Shown: positions 16,694-26,007, counted from the stretch's first letter. The stretch is DNA of 38,432 nt from Spirulina sp. CCY15215 (GCF_016888125.1 NZ_JACSWA010000452.1:1-38432); one strand, 5' to 3'. Translations and numbers: made by a program. Notes: a model not told the origin generated them from the letters alone.

Positions 16694-17806
16694 TCAATAT
16701 CTATCAATATCTGATTCTTCATTAATATCAAGAGCAGCAATATAAATATCTAACCCTTTGCAAGCATCAGTATCAAGTTTGACAGAAATATCTCTTTTCT
16801 CAACACCCTCAATAGCCTCTATTCTTTCTTGAGGCATTCCCTCCTCATCTCTTATCTCTTCTATTGTAGCAGATTTACAGTATGATTTAGTGCTGCTCAA
16901 TAAAAATATTTCATCTCCAATTGATAAAGGAGGTTGGCAAATATTAGCATACAAAACTTTCTGATTTGAAAGCCAGTTTGTAGTTTTACCAATTCTTTTA
17001 ACTTGACCTATGGCAATTTTTCTATTAATTACAGCAAAATACGCAAATTCAGCTAATGCTTGACATAAAGATTCAACAACATTGCATAAATCTACTAATT
17101 CGTCCACAGATAGTATAGTGTAAATAATATCGCGATGTGCTGCATTATTTCGATCGTCAATTAGTTTATCTAATCTTTCTCTTGTTTCATTTTCAACATC
17201 TTTTTGATTTTCAACTATCTTTTTAATATTTCTATGTTTAGCAATCCAGTTCCAGGCTGATAAATTTTTTGAATCTTTTTTCACAGGTTTCACAGGTGAT
17301 ATTCCTGCTTTTGTTAACAATTCTCCTAATTCCTGAGATCTCAAATTTTGACTATATAATACAAAAGCCTCAGAAATCAACTGATACTTACTTTCATTCG
17401 CAATACAAGAATAAAAAGATTGAGAAATATCTTGCAGAAAAACTGTATCTTTGAATCTACTTTTCTCTTTCAGTAATTCATTTAATAATTTTGATATTCC
17501 TTCTTGATGTGTTGTTTTTATACGTTCAGATAAATCTGAATATTTTGAAAAAAGACTGGGCAAATTACGAATCCACTCTGTAATTAAATTTTCAACAAAA
17601 CTTTCGTAGATAGCATATAATCTTGTTACCACAGAACAATTTTCGTATTCTTCCCAGTCATCAAACTTAGGAGCATTTTCTTGAAGTACAACGAGTTCTG
17701 GGTTTGTAGTCTTAGATAAAATTATTCGTAGCTTCTTGTTTGTTTGCAGAACTAAGCGAATAGTATTAATATTCTTCAGTGCTTTATCTAAAGGTTTTTG
17801 AAACAT
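16694..17806 (-). CDS. HEPN-type nuclease, MAE_28990-like, partner of DUF262
   Basis: A 370-residue protein. It resembles the MAE_28990/MAE_18760 HEPN families named in HEPN superfamily surveys. There is an all-helical N-terminal half with YAIYESFVENLITEW, and then the HEPN signature DDRNNAAHRD, in which R219 and H224 form the R-x4-H RNase motif. A predicted beta-rich C-terminal domain (about 280-370) follows. The ATG directly abuts the DUF262 stop (TAAATG), so the two are translationally coupled. HEPN proteins with this motif are usually metal-independent RNases acting as toxins or abortive-infection effectors. The HEPN motif is seen directly, while the family name is from memory of the pattern. 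Confidence 0.75.
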   Translation of the reverse strand: MFQKPLDKALKNINTIRLVLQTNKKLRIILSKTTNPELVVLQENAPKFDDWEEYENCSVVTRLYAIYESFVENLITEWIRNLPSLFSKYSDLSERIKTTHQEGISKLLNELLKEKSRFKDTVFLQDISQSFYSCIANESKYQLISEAFVLYSQNLRSQELGELLTKAGISPVKPVKKDSKNLSAWNWIAKHRNIKKIVENQKDVENETRERLDKLIDDRNNAAHRDIIYTILSVDELVDLCNVVESLCQALAEFAYFAVINRKIAIGQVKRIGKTTNWLSNQKVLYANICQPPLSIGDEIFLLSSTKSYCKSATIEEIRDEEGMPQERIEAIEGVEKRDISVKLDTDACKGLDIYIAALDINEESDIDRY

Positions 17807-19024
17807 TTATATTTTTGAATTAATAATTTGAGATAACATTCGGTTAAATAGCTCGATCCTTGTTTGAATATTTTTTTTGCCACTACCTTGTCCTTGAAAT
17901 ATTTTCGATGTATCTTCTCTCAACAATCTTTTAGTTTCTTCAATTACTACATTTTTCTCATTTATCAAAATACTTGCATTTTTCTCATTTATCAAAATAC
18001 TTGGGTTATCTATATGTTTGCTCAATCCTACCATCACCGCATCATAATACTCTTTCAATGGTTGTGATTGTTCGGCTTCTGTCTTGCCATCAGGGATGAG
18101 CATGAAGGGTTTAAAGAGGGTTTCTCCATAAATCTTATCTGCTAAATCAATAGTATCTTTAAATAATTTTTTTAAAAGGATAATATCTTCATCAGTAAAG
18201 TCTGAAGCGTTTATCATATACAAGTCCAAGAAATCTCTTATACTATGTTTATATTGCTCGACATTACGCAACGCAAAAAATCTAAGAACCAGTTCTACAT
18301 CTTCCATTTTTTGATACATATTACTTTCTTCCTGAGAATCAGTAGACCATGCCCGAGCAAACTTTTCATGTTGTGATAACTCTTTCAACGCATCATTAAG
18401 TTTTCTTGAATACACACAATTTCTTATTTCTTGGGGTTCTAATTTTATCCCACCCGTGTTCAATCGCTCAAATGCCCGTTGCTTGAGAAGTTGTTTTTTG
18501 TGTAAACTAATATCAGGATCTATAATAATGATAATAAATACAAGTGAATGATAATTTAAACCATCCCTTATTTTTTTAGGCAATTCTTGATAAGTACGTC
18601 CATTAAGCTCTGGCCAGACTTCAAGACTTTCTAATTTGAATTGGTTATGATAAAAAGAATGAATAGCAGTTATTCTCTGTTGACCATCTATCACTTCATA
18701 AGAGTTATAATTTTTCTCATATAGAAGAATAGGTGGAACTGGAATGTTCATAATTAAGGATTCTATGAGTTTAGATTGTCTTTTTGACTTCCAACGAGGT
18801 CTCCTTTGATAAGGAGGACTAACACTCATATAGTCTTCTTCTTGCATAGCTTCTATAAGACTTGATAATTTTTCCCGATTGATTTTGATTAAAATTTGCT
18901 GTTCTTCATCTTCATATCTGTTCTCAATATCGCGATCGCTTAATTCTTTTCCCGACTTTTTCCGATCTTCTTTTTTGGAAGATAAATCAGTCCACATCTT
19001 TTCTTCTGTTTCTGAAAAAGGCAT
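17807..19024 (-). CDS. DUF262 (GmrS-like, ParB-fold) protein
   Basis: A 405-residue protein. The DUF262 signature is PPYQRRPRWKSKRQSKLIES (70-89), then IPVPPILLYE and YEVIDGQQRITA with the DGQQR motif at 113-117. ERLNTGGIKLEPQEIRNC (FxxLNxGG-type) follows at about 190. DUF262 is the nucleotide-hydrolysing domain of GmrSD and SspE restriction proteins. There it is fused to or paired with a DUF1524 HNH nuclease, which is absent here. The next gene is a HEPN protein instead. GGAG lies 10 nt before the ATG. A 27-bp in-frame tandem duplication sits near the C-terminus. Both genes are visibly AT-rich, and one HIP1 octamer (18932-18939) is the only one I see in 2.3 kb. Confidence 0.85.
   Translation of the reverse strand: MPFSETEEKMWTDLSSKKEDRKKSGKELSDRDIENRYEDEEQQILIKINREKLSSLIEAMQEEDYMSVSPPYQRRPRWKSKRQSKLIESLIMNIPVPPILLYEKNYNSYEVIDGQQRITAIHSFYHNQFKLESLEVWPELNGRTYQELPKKIRDGLNYHSLVFIIIIIDPDISLHKKQLLKQRAFERLNTGGIKLEPQEIRNCVYSRKLNDALKELSQHEKFARAWSTDSQEESNMYQKMEDVELVLRFFALRNVEQYKHSIRDFLDLYMINASDFTDEDIILLKKLFKDTIDLADKIYGETLFKPFMLIPDGKTEAEQSQPLKEYYDAVMVGLSKHIDNPSILINEKNASILINEKNVVIEETKRLLREDTSKIFQGQGSGKKNIQTRIELFNRMLSQIINSKI
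17951..18004 (-). repeat. 27-bp in-frame tandem duplication in the DUF262 gene
   Basis: Units 17951-17977 and 17978-18004 differ only in the last base. They encode two copies of a nine-residue unit (SILINEKN plus one residue). Confidence 0.9.
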
Positions 19025-19147
19025 AACTTTTTACTCCAGAGTTAAGTAAGTAAGATTTAATCTCGACTGGTGTATAGCATCGTCGCCCTTTGGATTTTAA
19101 CATAATTTACATTTTGCTATACGATCGCATCTCAAAACTTATCAAAT

Positions 19148-19170
19148 AAGGGCGCAAGCATTGCGCCCCT
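19148..19170. terminator. Palindromic repeat GGGCGCAA-GCA-TTGCGCCC after putA
   Basis: A perfect 8-bp stem with a 3-nt loop lies just downstream of the putA stop (19177). The element is a family of cyanobacterial palindromic repeats, and a decayed relative occurs at about 3559. A long T-run is lacking, so termination is possible but unproven. Confidence 0.5.
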
Positions 19171-19176
19171 ACGGAT

Positions 19177-22100
19177 TTATTCTGCCCCTTCAATAGGTGC
19201 AAAACCCTGACGTTGAATATTTTCCGTCACCGATCGCGGTTCCAAGAATTGCAACAAATAATCGGGTCCTCCGGCTTTTGAACCGACTCCAGATAACTTA
19301 AAGCCCCCAAAAGGTTGACGGGCGACAATAGCTCCGGTAATGTTACGATTCACGTACAAATTGCCCACTTCAAACTCCTCGGATGCTTGTTTGATATGGG
19401 AAGGAGTGCGAGAATATAATCCTCCTGTGAGGGCGTAATTGGTACCGTTAGCAATAGCCAATGCTTCGGCAAAATTCTTGGCTTTAATGACTGCAACCAC
19501 AGGTCCAAAAATCTCCTCCTGGGCAATGGTACCATCCGGTGCAACATCGGTGAAAATGGTGGGAGGGATGAAATAACCTGTCTCTGGAATTGTCCCCTCA
19601 AACGCCAATTTTGCCTCCTGTTTGCCCTTCTCGATATATTCGCGAATGCGATCGCGGGCATTCTTATCTACCACCGGTCCCACCGTGGTACTGGGCAGAT
19701 CCGCAGCCCCCACATTCAGGGATTTAGTCGCCTCTACTAAGCGACTCACAAAAGCATCATGTACGGGTTCGAGAACGACGACTCGCGAACAAGCAGAGCA
19801 TTTTTGTCCGGTATAGCCAAAGGCAGAAGAAACCACCCCAGCTACAGCTTGATCTAAGTCTGCACTTTCATCGACAATAATGGCATTTTTGCCCCCCATC
19901 TCGGCAATGACTCGCTTGAGGTGCTTCTGTCCTGGTTGCAATTTGGCTGCTTCTGCATAGATATAACAGCCGACTTCTTGGGAGCCTGTGAAGGCAATTA
20001 GGTGAACATCAGGATGAGTCACTAAATGATTACCTACCGTTGAACCCCGACCGGGAACATATTGGAACACACCTTTGGGAATGCCTGCTTCTACTAGAAT
20101 TTCAGCGATTTTCGCGGCAATGACGGAAGCAGGGGCGGCGGGTTTAAGTAAGGCACAATTGCCCGTTACTAAAGCGGCGACTGTCATTCCTAGGGCGATC
20201 GCGATCGGGAAATTCCAAGGAGAAATAATCACCGCAATACCTCGAGGTTGATAGAAATAACGGTTGGTTTCTCCTGCTAAATCATAGCTTATTCCCCCAT
20301 CTAATCGCTCTATTTCGTCGGCATAATAGCGACAAAAATCGATCGCCTCGGAGACTTCTCCATCTGCTTGCGGGAGAATTTTTCCCACTTCAAAACACAG
20401 CCAAGCGTTTAACTCATGACGGCGAGATTCCATAATTTCGGCAGCTTTTCGTAAGATTTCTGCCCGTTCTCCGGCTGAGGTTTTCTTCCAAGCAGGAAAG
20501 GCAGTTTTTGCCGCTTGTAATGCCTGTTCTGCTTGTTCAATAGAAATCTGTCCAATCTTGCCAACAACTTCGCTAGGATTGGCAGGATTGACGGAATCCA
20601 GTAACTCGGAAGTTTGCACGTATTCGCCGTTAATTAAGGGTAAATAAGTTTTACCTAAACTATTGCGAACCTTGCTTAATTCTTGTTTCGCTTTTGCCCG
20701 TAAATCTTCGTTAGCATAGTCAGTATTGGACGCATTTGGCCAAGCAGATTTGGCAATTAAAGGTCGTTCCGATTCTACCTTGGGAGGAGAAATTAATTCT
20801 TCAATGGGACGTTCTTCCATATTTTGCCGTAGGAAGGAAGAATTGGCTGTATTTTCCAACAAACGACGGATTAAATAGGACATTCCTGGTAATAAATCCC
20901 CATAAGGTGCATAAACTCGCACTCGATGTCCGCGTTTAACTAATGCCTTTGCCAGTTGGTCGCCCATTCCATACAAAACTTGCATTTCAAAGCAACGAGA
21001 AGGAATATTTAAAGTTTCTGCGATCGCCATTGCCCGCGCTTGAGTGCGGACATTATGAGAACCGATCGCCCCATATAAATACTCGTGATTTTCCAGCAAT
21101 AACTGCATTAAATTTTCATAATTGCGATCGGTTTCTGCTTTCTGATTAAAGACGGGTTGCGGCCAGCTTTCTTGGATGGCAATAATAGTTTCTTGATCCC
21201 AATATGCGCCTTTTACTAAACGAATGGTAATCGGTTTTCCGCGTTGTTTTGCCCATTCAACTATGCCTTTTAAATCTGTTTCTGAATCTTGCAAATAGCC
21301 TTGAATGGTCATACCGATATCTGTGCGATCGCGGAACTCTTCCTCCATTAATAATTCCTTCAAAATGGCGAGAGTAATATCTTTATAACGATACTGTTCC
21401 ATATCGAAATGAATCGCCGCACCTACTTCCTTTGCACGACGCAAGAGGGTGCGAATGCGATCGCAAACTTTAGCTTTACTTCCTTCAGGATCGAGAGGGT
21501 CAAATTGGGAGTAAAATGCGGTTAATTTGACGGAAACCTGCACCTTAGCTAAAGGTGCGCCATCTGCTGCATCAATTTGGGGAATAGAAGACCATTTTTT
21601 TGCTGCTTCTCCTAACTCTTGAATCAGATCGAGATAACTTTGCAAATATTTCTCTGCTTCAGACTCGGTTATCACCGCTTCTCCGAGGAGATCCAGGGTA
21701 AACGCCATCTTATCCTTCCGCAGGCGATCGATGGTCTTCAAGACTTTAGGAACCGTCTCTCCGGCAATATATTTATAAGCGAGGGTTTTCACCGCTTGTT
21801 CTACCGTCGTCGCTGCAATTTGTGCGGGAGGAGAACCAGCATCGGCAAAATTCATCATTTTTTTGAGCATTTCCGGCAATTCTACGGATTCAACGCTCAT
21901 ATATTCTTGAAAATGACGGGCAATCTCGCTTTTACTCCGTAATGCTGGCAAACAGTCGATAAAGCTAAAGAGTTGATAGCGTAAACCTGGGTTTGCCATT
22001 GCCCAGTCTAAGAGCTTATCATCGAGACGCATCTGGTCTTGCATCTTGGCGAAAAAGGAACGTTTTTCGCGGGTTGCAGCGATGAGTTCTCGGGCAATTT

Positions 22101-22194
22101 CTTGGGTTTTGCTTTCGTACTGGGTTTGGGGAATTTCAATGACCACGGTTTGTTTAACTCCTGAATCTTGCATGGTAGAATGCGAAAACTGCAT
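19177..22194 (-). CDS. putA: Bifunctional proline dehydrogenase / glutamate-semialdehyde dehydrogenase
   Basis: About 1005 residues. The N-terminal half is the FAD-dependent proline dehydrogenase barrel (DMEQYRYKDITLAIL, IRLVKGAYWDQE, GSHNVRTQARAMA, YAPYGDLLPGMSYLIRRLLE). The C-terminal half is an NAD-dependent aldehyde dehydrogenase (SPWNFPIAIA, FTGSQEVG, EMGGKNAIIVDE, catalytic Cys in GQKCSACSR at about 798, EEIFGPVVAV). Together they oxidise proline to glutamate. The DNA-binding ribbon-helix-helix domain of enterobacterial PutA is absent, as expected for cyanobacteria. ATG 22194 is preferred; the frame is open to TTG 22221, and ATG 22173 is also possible. It gives carbon and nitrogen from proline, a theme shared with the guanidine operon. 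Confidence 0.95.
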   Translation of the reverse strand: MQFSHSTMQDSGVKQTVVIEIPQTQYESKTQEIARELIAATREKRSFFAKMQDQMRLDDKLLDWAMANPGLRYQLFSFIDCLPALRSKSEIARHFQEYMSVESVELPEMLKKMMNFADAGSPPAQIAATTVEQAVKTLAYKYIAGETVPKVLKTIDRLRKDKMAFTLDLLGEAVITESEAEKYLQSYLDLIQELGEAAKKWSSIPQIDAADGAPLAKVQVSVKLTAFYSQFDPLDPEGSKAKVCDRIRTLLRRAKEVGAAIHFDMEQYRYKDITLAILKELLMEEEFRDRTDIGMTIQGYLQDSETDLKGIVEWAKQRGKPITIRLVKGAYWDQETIIAIQESWPQPVFNQKAETDRNYENLMQLLLENHEYLYGAIGSHNVRTQARAMAIAETLNIPSRCFEMQVLYGMGDQLAKALVKRGHRVRVYAPYGDLLPGMSYLIRRLLENTANSSFLRQNMEERPIEELISPPKVESERPLIAKSAWPNASNTDYANEDLRAKAKQELSKVRNSLGKTYLPLINGEYVQTSELLDSVNPANPSEVVGKIGQISIEQAEQALQAAKTAFPAWKKTSAGERAEILRKAAEIMESRRHELNAWLCFEVGKILPQADGEVSEAIDFCRYYADEIERLDGGISYDLAGETNRYFYQPRGIAVIISPWNFPIAIALGMTVAALVTGNCALLKPAAPASVIAAKIAEILVEAGIPKGVFQYVPGRGSTVGNHLVTHPDVHLIAFTGSQEVGCYIYAEAAKLQPGQKHLKRVIAEMGGKNAIIVDESADLDQAVAGVVSSAFGYTGQKCSACSRVVVLEPVHDAFVSRLVEATKSLNVGAADLPSTTVGPVVDKNARDRIREYIEKGKQEAKLAFEGTIPETGYFIPPTIFTDVAPDGTIAQEEIFGPVVAVIKAKNFAEALAIANGTNYALTGGLYSRTPSHIKQASEEFEVGNLYVNRNITGAIVARQPFGGFKLSGVGSKAGGPDYLLQFLEPRSVTENIQRQGFAPIEGAE

Positions 22195-22289
22195 ATTAAG
22201 ATGGGGGGCTTGTTTTCTCAATCTGGCGATCGCACTCTACACAAACTTTTCATTTTATCTTCTATATTAATTTATCGATCGTGATTTTA

Positions 22290-23291
22290 CTATCTACCTC
22301 GCGGGGAAGAAGACTTACAGACTCGACATAATTCGATCGCCTTGGTTTGCAATGTCGCGATCGGGTTGGCTCCTCGTTTTAAACTTACCTCTAATTCGAG
22401 TAAAATCGGTAAGGTTTTGATTAGCTGTTGGGAACTCAAAGATTGAACTTCCTTACGAATGAAATAGATGCGTTTGGGATTGCCAATTTCGGCGGCTGAG
22501 GCGATCGCCCTTTCATCTTTCTCACCACTTTCTACCATAATTTTAACCGTTAACCAGGTGCGAAACTGCCCTACCAAGGTCGCAACAATTCGTAAAGCGG
22601 GTTCATTGAGGTCGATTAAATCTGCCACTAATCCCAATGCTTTTGACTCATTTCCGTCCCGAATTGCCGCCGCTAATTGTAAGCTATTCTGAGTATTAAC
22701 AGCGACTAATCTCGCAACGACTTTTTCATCTAATGGCTTCTTTGTTTTCTCTCCATAGAGTCGCAATTTATCTAATTCATTGCACAACTGGCGGGTATTA
22801 TTACCCACAGATTCCGCCAAAAGTTCTAACCCTCGAGGGGTTAATTTGACATCTTTCTCTTGGGCAAATTGACGCACTTTTTTGATAATTTCTTCGGTTT
22901 TCCAAGGCGAAATAAAAGAAAATTCGCGGATTTCGGCGTGTTTTTGTAACAATTTTACCGACTTGCTACGCTTATCCAATTTTTTGTGGGTGGTTAATAA
23001 TAGCGTTGAAGTTGGGAGAACCTTGGGAAGGGTTCTTTGTAGCTCTTGTAACAAACTTTCCGCACAAGATTGAGTTACAATCGCTTCCTCGATCCAAATT
23101 AACCGTCCCCCCATACCAAAAGGAGGAGTCATGGCTTGGTTAAGTCCTTCGCTCATCGTTTCTGGACGATCGCCCATAATACGTTCAAAATTAAACTGTA
23201 TCCAATTGGGATCAAGAACTGCTTGACGTAACTGGGCGATCGCGCTATTCATCGCGAAGTCATCTTCACCCCAAAAGACATAAATCGGCAT
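22290..23291 (-). CDS. holA: DNA polymerase III delta subunit
   Basis: A 333-residue protein, the family length. The start MPIYVFWGEDDFAMNSAI is typical of cyanobacterial HolA. The degenerate AAA+ module has PPFGMGGRLIWIEEA and LLLTTHKKLDKRSKSVKLL, and the C-terminal collar domain has RLYGEKTKKPLDEKVV and GNESKALGLVADLI. Delta opens the beta clamp within the clamp loader. The gene stands alone, 68 nt upstream of the putA frame on the same strand. The ATG at 23291 is well placed. Confidence 0.93.
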   Translation of the reverse strand: MPIYVFWGEDDFAMNSAIAQLRQAVLDPNWIQFNFERIMGDRPETMSEGLNQAMTPPFGMGGRLIWIEEAIVTQSCAESLLQELQRTLPKVLPTSTLLLTTHKKLDKRSKSVKLLQKHAEIREFSFISPWKTEEIIKKVRQFAQEKDVKLTPRGLELLAESVGNNTRQLCNELDKLRLYGEKTKKPLDEKVVARLVAVNTQNSLQLAAAIRDGNESKALGLVADLIDLNEPALRIVATLVGQFRTWLTVKIMVESGEKDERAIASAAEIGNPKRIYFIRKEVQSLSSQQLIKTLPILLELEVSLKRGANPIATLQTKAIELCRVCKSSSPRGR

Positions 23292-23437
23292 TTTTAATCA
23301 ATAAGGAACAACGATCGATGAAGAAATTTTCTAGGTAGTCTCCCCCATCTTCCCCCTTTCCCTTCTACAATGGGTAAACGGAAGAAATAAGGAGTTTTCA
23401 TCCTTTAGCCTTCATCTTTTCAAGGGAGAATCAGAGA

Positions 23438-24208
23438 TTGGACGAAACCTATCAAACTTATCTTAACCGCGTGACGAAACTAACTCGCCCCGCGATTTGT
23501 CGCACCCAACTTCAAAATGTGCAGGAGTCTCCCAAATTCAAACAGGGAAAGGCGATCGCCTTTCCAGGATACGCAGTTAGTTCTGCGACTGGCAATCTTG
23601 ACAAGAATAACGAGTTATTCTACAAAGAATTGGCCACTGCACGATCGCAATTATTAGAGCAGCTTGGAGAGGGTTTACTGATTCCGGTTCCTGCGGATAG
23701 CTTTCACCTCACGATCGCGGATTTGATTTGGGATGGAAATTATCGCGATGCGATCGCCGAAGATGAAGAATTTGAACTTAAGTTACGCGATCGCGTTTCC
23801 CACAGTTTTGACCAATATCAACAATCAATCCCCGATCGCCGTCCTATTTCTTGGCAATTGTTGGGGATCGGTGTCCGACCTCGGGCGATCGAAGTTTATT
23901 TGGTTTCTAAGGATGAGGAATCCTACTTTAAATTACTACAATTGCGCCGCGCTATCTACCAAAATCGCGGTTTGATTGCCCTCGGAGTACAGCAACAGTA
24001 TCATTATACTGCTCACATTACTTTAGGTTATTTTGGTGCGAGAGTGGAAACCTTCGATCGCGATAACTTTTGCGATATTATCACTGATTTTAATGATCGC
24101 TGGACGGATACCGACAAAATCTTAACTCTCGATCGCGCTGAATTACAAAAATTTGATGATATGACACGCTTCTACAAAGAACCAAGTTTTCCCAGTGTAG
24201 AATTTTAA
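23438..24208 (+). CDS. DUF1868-type 2H phosphoesterase-like protein
   Basis: A 256-residue protein. Two HxT motifs, H90-L-T92 in DSFHLTIADL and H193-I-T195 in YTAHITLGYF, are the paired catalytic motifs of the 2H phosphoesterase fold (LigT, cyclic phosphodiesterases). The overall sequence matches what I know as DUF1868 proteins of cyanobacteria. The start is TTG with GGGAGA 13 nt before it. cobH begins 8 nt after its stop, so they are probably one operon. It might open or make a 2',3'-cyclic phosphate on RNA or a nucleotide, but no substrate is known. Confidence 0.78.
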   Translation: MDETYQTYLNRVTKLTRPAICRTQLQNVQESPKFKQGKAIAFPGYAVSSATGNLDKNNELFYKELATARSQLLEQLGEGLLIPVPADSFHLTIADLIWDGNYRDAIAEDEEFELKLRDRVSHSFDQYQQSIPDRRPISWQLLGIGVRPRAIEVYLVSKDEESYFKLLQLRRAIYQNRGLIALGVQQQYHYTAHITLGYFGARVETFDRDNFCDIITDFNDRWTDTDKILTLDRAELQKFDDMTRFYKEPSFPSVEF

Positions 24209-24216
24209 GTAGAATT

Positions 24217-24831
24217 TTGAGTAGTTTAAATCATCCCATTCTTGAGAAAAGTTTTGCCACCATCGATCGCGAAATCGGAGAACATTCTTTTACTCCTCGG
24301 GAATATGCGATCGTGCGGCGCATTATTCACGCAACGGCGGATTTTGAGTTCGCAAAATTGACGTACTTTAGTCCCGATGCAATTGAGAGAGGTATAATTG
24401 CTTTGCGCGATCTCGTTCCCATTGTTGTTGATGTGAGCATGATTCGCCAAGGTATTGCAAGTATGGTACGCAAAACCTTTGGTAATGCGATCGTGACGGC
24501 GATCGATCGCTGCGATGTTCCCTTACCAGGGAAAACCCGCACGGAAACAGGACTCCTGCGCTGTTTTGCCGAATATCCCGAGGCAATTTATGCGATCGGC
24601 AATGCCCCCACCGCTTTACTCGCATTATGTCAGGCTTGCGAGAAAGGCGATCGTCAACCTGCCTTAATTATTGGTTCTCCTGTTGGCTTTATCAATGTGG
24701 TAGAATCCAAACATATTCTCGCACAAAAAGATTTATCACAAATTCGTATTGACGGACGTAAAGGAGGTTCTCCCGCAACCTCGGCTATTTTGAATGCTTT
24801 GCTGGTTCTCGCTTGGGAAAAACAACTCTAA
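24217..24831 (+). CDS. cobH: Precorrin-8X methylmutase
   Basis: A 204-residue protein. CobH/CbiC moves the C-11 methyl to C-12 to make hydrogenobyrinic or cobyrinic acid in corrin synthesis. RRIIHATADFEFA holds the catalytic His (H38). VVDVSMIRQGI, TRTETGLLRC, AIGNAPTALLAL, GSPVGFINVVESK and GRKGGSPATSAILNALL are all family motifs. The start is TTG at 24217. No other cobalamin gene is nearby, which is common in cyanobacteria, where the pathway is scattered. Confidence 0.95.
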   Translation: MSSLNHPILEKSFATIDREIGEHSFTPREYAIVRRIIHATADFEFAKLTYFSPDAIERGIIALRDLVPIVVDVSMIRQGIASMVRKTFGNAIVTAIDRCDVPLPGKTRTETGLLRCFAEYPEAIYAIGNAPTALLALCQACEKGDRQPALIIGSPVGFINVVESKHILAQKDLSQIRIDGRKGGSPATSAILNALLVLAWEKQL

Positions 24832-24888
24832 TTTCTTAATAGGTTATGCTAGTTAGCGGTCCGATCATAATTTTCAAGAAGCTCAAAG

Positions 24889-25803
24889 ATGGAAAGCAAT
24901 ACACCCATTTCTGAATCTCCCCAACAACTGCAATATAACCTTGGTCTTCTGGCTTTAATCACCGTCACAGCCATTTTGGGTTCCCTACCCTCTGCCATTA
25001 AAGAAACTTCTTTAGTTCTCTCTTCCTCCGTGCAGTTTTTCTTCCGTTTTGCGATCGCAGCCTTGATTTTTCTCCCTTTTTTGCGTAATTTGAATCTTCC
25101 TCTGCTTCGCGATGGCTTAATTGTAGGCATCTTTCTTTTCGGTGCTTTTGCCAGCGAAACTATTGGTTTAGAACATAGTTCTGCCAATCGTGCATCCTTT
25201 ATTTTTAGTCTTCGAGTTGTTTTTGTGGCATTATTTGAAATCTGCACTCGCAAGAAAATTTCTCTGGTTTTTATCCTCGCTTCAACTATTGTTTTATTAG
25301 GGGTTGGATTTATGTCTTGGGAAGCAGGAGAACCTTTAATTGATAGTTTGTGGTTACTGGGTTGTGCGGTCTGTGAATCGATTTACTTAATTCTACTGGA
25401 ATTCTTTGCCCCCCGACATTCCTCGCTTTCCCTCACAGCAGTTCAACTTTGGGAGATCGCCTTACTGGGTTTGCTTTGGAGTTTACCCAAACTGGGGGAA
25501 GAACTGCCAATGCTAGGAGAAACTTGGGGGAGTTTGCTTTATCTCGGTATTATTGCCACAGCCCTTGTAATTTTATTTTATGCGATCGGAATGCAATGGA
25601 TACCCGCCCGAGAAGCGGCTCTTTTCCAAGCCCTAGAACCGGTTTTTGGGGCAGTTTTTGCCTTTTTTCTATTGGGGGAAACCTTTGGCTGGCAAGGTTT
25701 TCTAGGGGCATTAATGGTCGTTGGGGGAATATCGATCGTTTTAATTCGTCCGTTTGACCCGCCAATATCTGAGGCAATACCTGACGCGATCGAGAAAATG
25801 TAA
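24889..25803 (+). CDS. DMT superfamily (EamA) transporter
   Basis: A 304-residue, very hydrophobic protein with about ten membrane helices in two EamA repeats. The second ends with the conserved pattern AREAALFQALEPVFGAVFAF, then LLGETFGWQGFLGALMVVGG. It probably exports or imports a small metabolite at the inner membrane, and the substrate cannot be inferred. It precedes the guanidine riboswitch, but the NtcA-type promoter starts after its stop, so it is not obviously part of that operon. It is not an SMR-type guanidine exporter. Confidence 0.88.
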   Translation: MESNTPISESPQQLQYNLGLLALITVTAILGSLPSAIKETSLVLSSSVQFFFRFAIAALIFLPFLRNLNLPLLRDGLIVGIFLFGAFASETIGLEHSSANRASFIFSLRVVFVALFEICTRKKISLVFILASTIVLLGVGFMSWEAGEPLIDSLWLLGCAVCESIYLILLEFFAPRHSSLSLTAVQLWEIALLGLLWSLPKLGEELPMLGETWGSLLYLGIIATALVILFYAIGMQWIPAREAALFQALEPVFGAVFAFFLLGETFGWQGFLGALMVVGGISIVLIRPFDPPISEAIPDAIEKM

Positions 25804-25823
25804 AGAAATAAAAAGATTTATTT

Positions 25824-25866
25824 GTAGCTTTGATTACAGTTAAGAGTAGATTAACTTTGATAGGTT
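25824..25866 (+). promoter_or_regulatory. NtcA-type promoter of the guanidine operon
   Basis: GTAGCTTTGATTAC (25824-25837) fits GTA-N8-TAC, the NtcA consensus. It is followed 23 nt later by TAGGTT (25861-25866), which fits the TAN3T -10 element. This is the spacing of class II NtcA-activated promoters. The predicted start, near 25873, lies just before the aptamer. Confidence 0.6.
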
Positions 25867-25892
25867 CAAGCCAGAAAATTAAATCAATTCCA

Positions 25893-26007
25893 ATAACTTC
25901 TAGGGTTCCGGCTGGGACAGAAAAGTTCCGGTGACTGGTCCGAGAGAAGTTAGGCTAACCCAAAAATATTAAGTTAGCTACACGGCGGGATAAAAGCCCG
26001 GGAGATT
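25893..26007 (+). ncRNA. Guanidine-I (ykkC) riboswitch aptamer
   Basis: It contains the conserved blocks of the ykkC class in order: CTAGGGTTCCG, ACTGGTCCGAGAGAAGT and ACACGGCGGGATAAAAGCCC followed by GGGAGA. Helix P1 pairs ACTTCT (25896-25901) with AGAAGT (25945-25950). A variable hairpin pairs GCTAAC with GTTAGC before the ACACGG block. The class binds guanidinium. The GCGGGA...GCCC part of the ligand-bound fold competes with the terminator strand. It controls the six genes that follow. Confidence 0.95.

Noticed and set aside
24849-25253. Minus-strand frame of 134 codons over the DMT transporter
   Set aside because: It is antisense to a clear membrane protein gene. Its Lys/Arg-rich product reflects complementary Leu/Phe codons.
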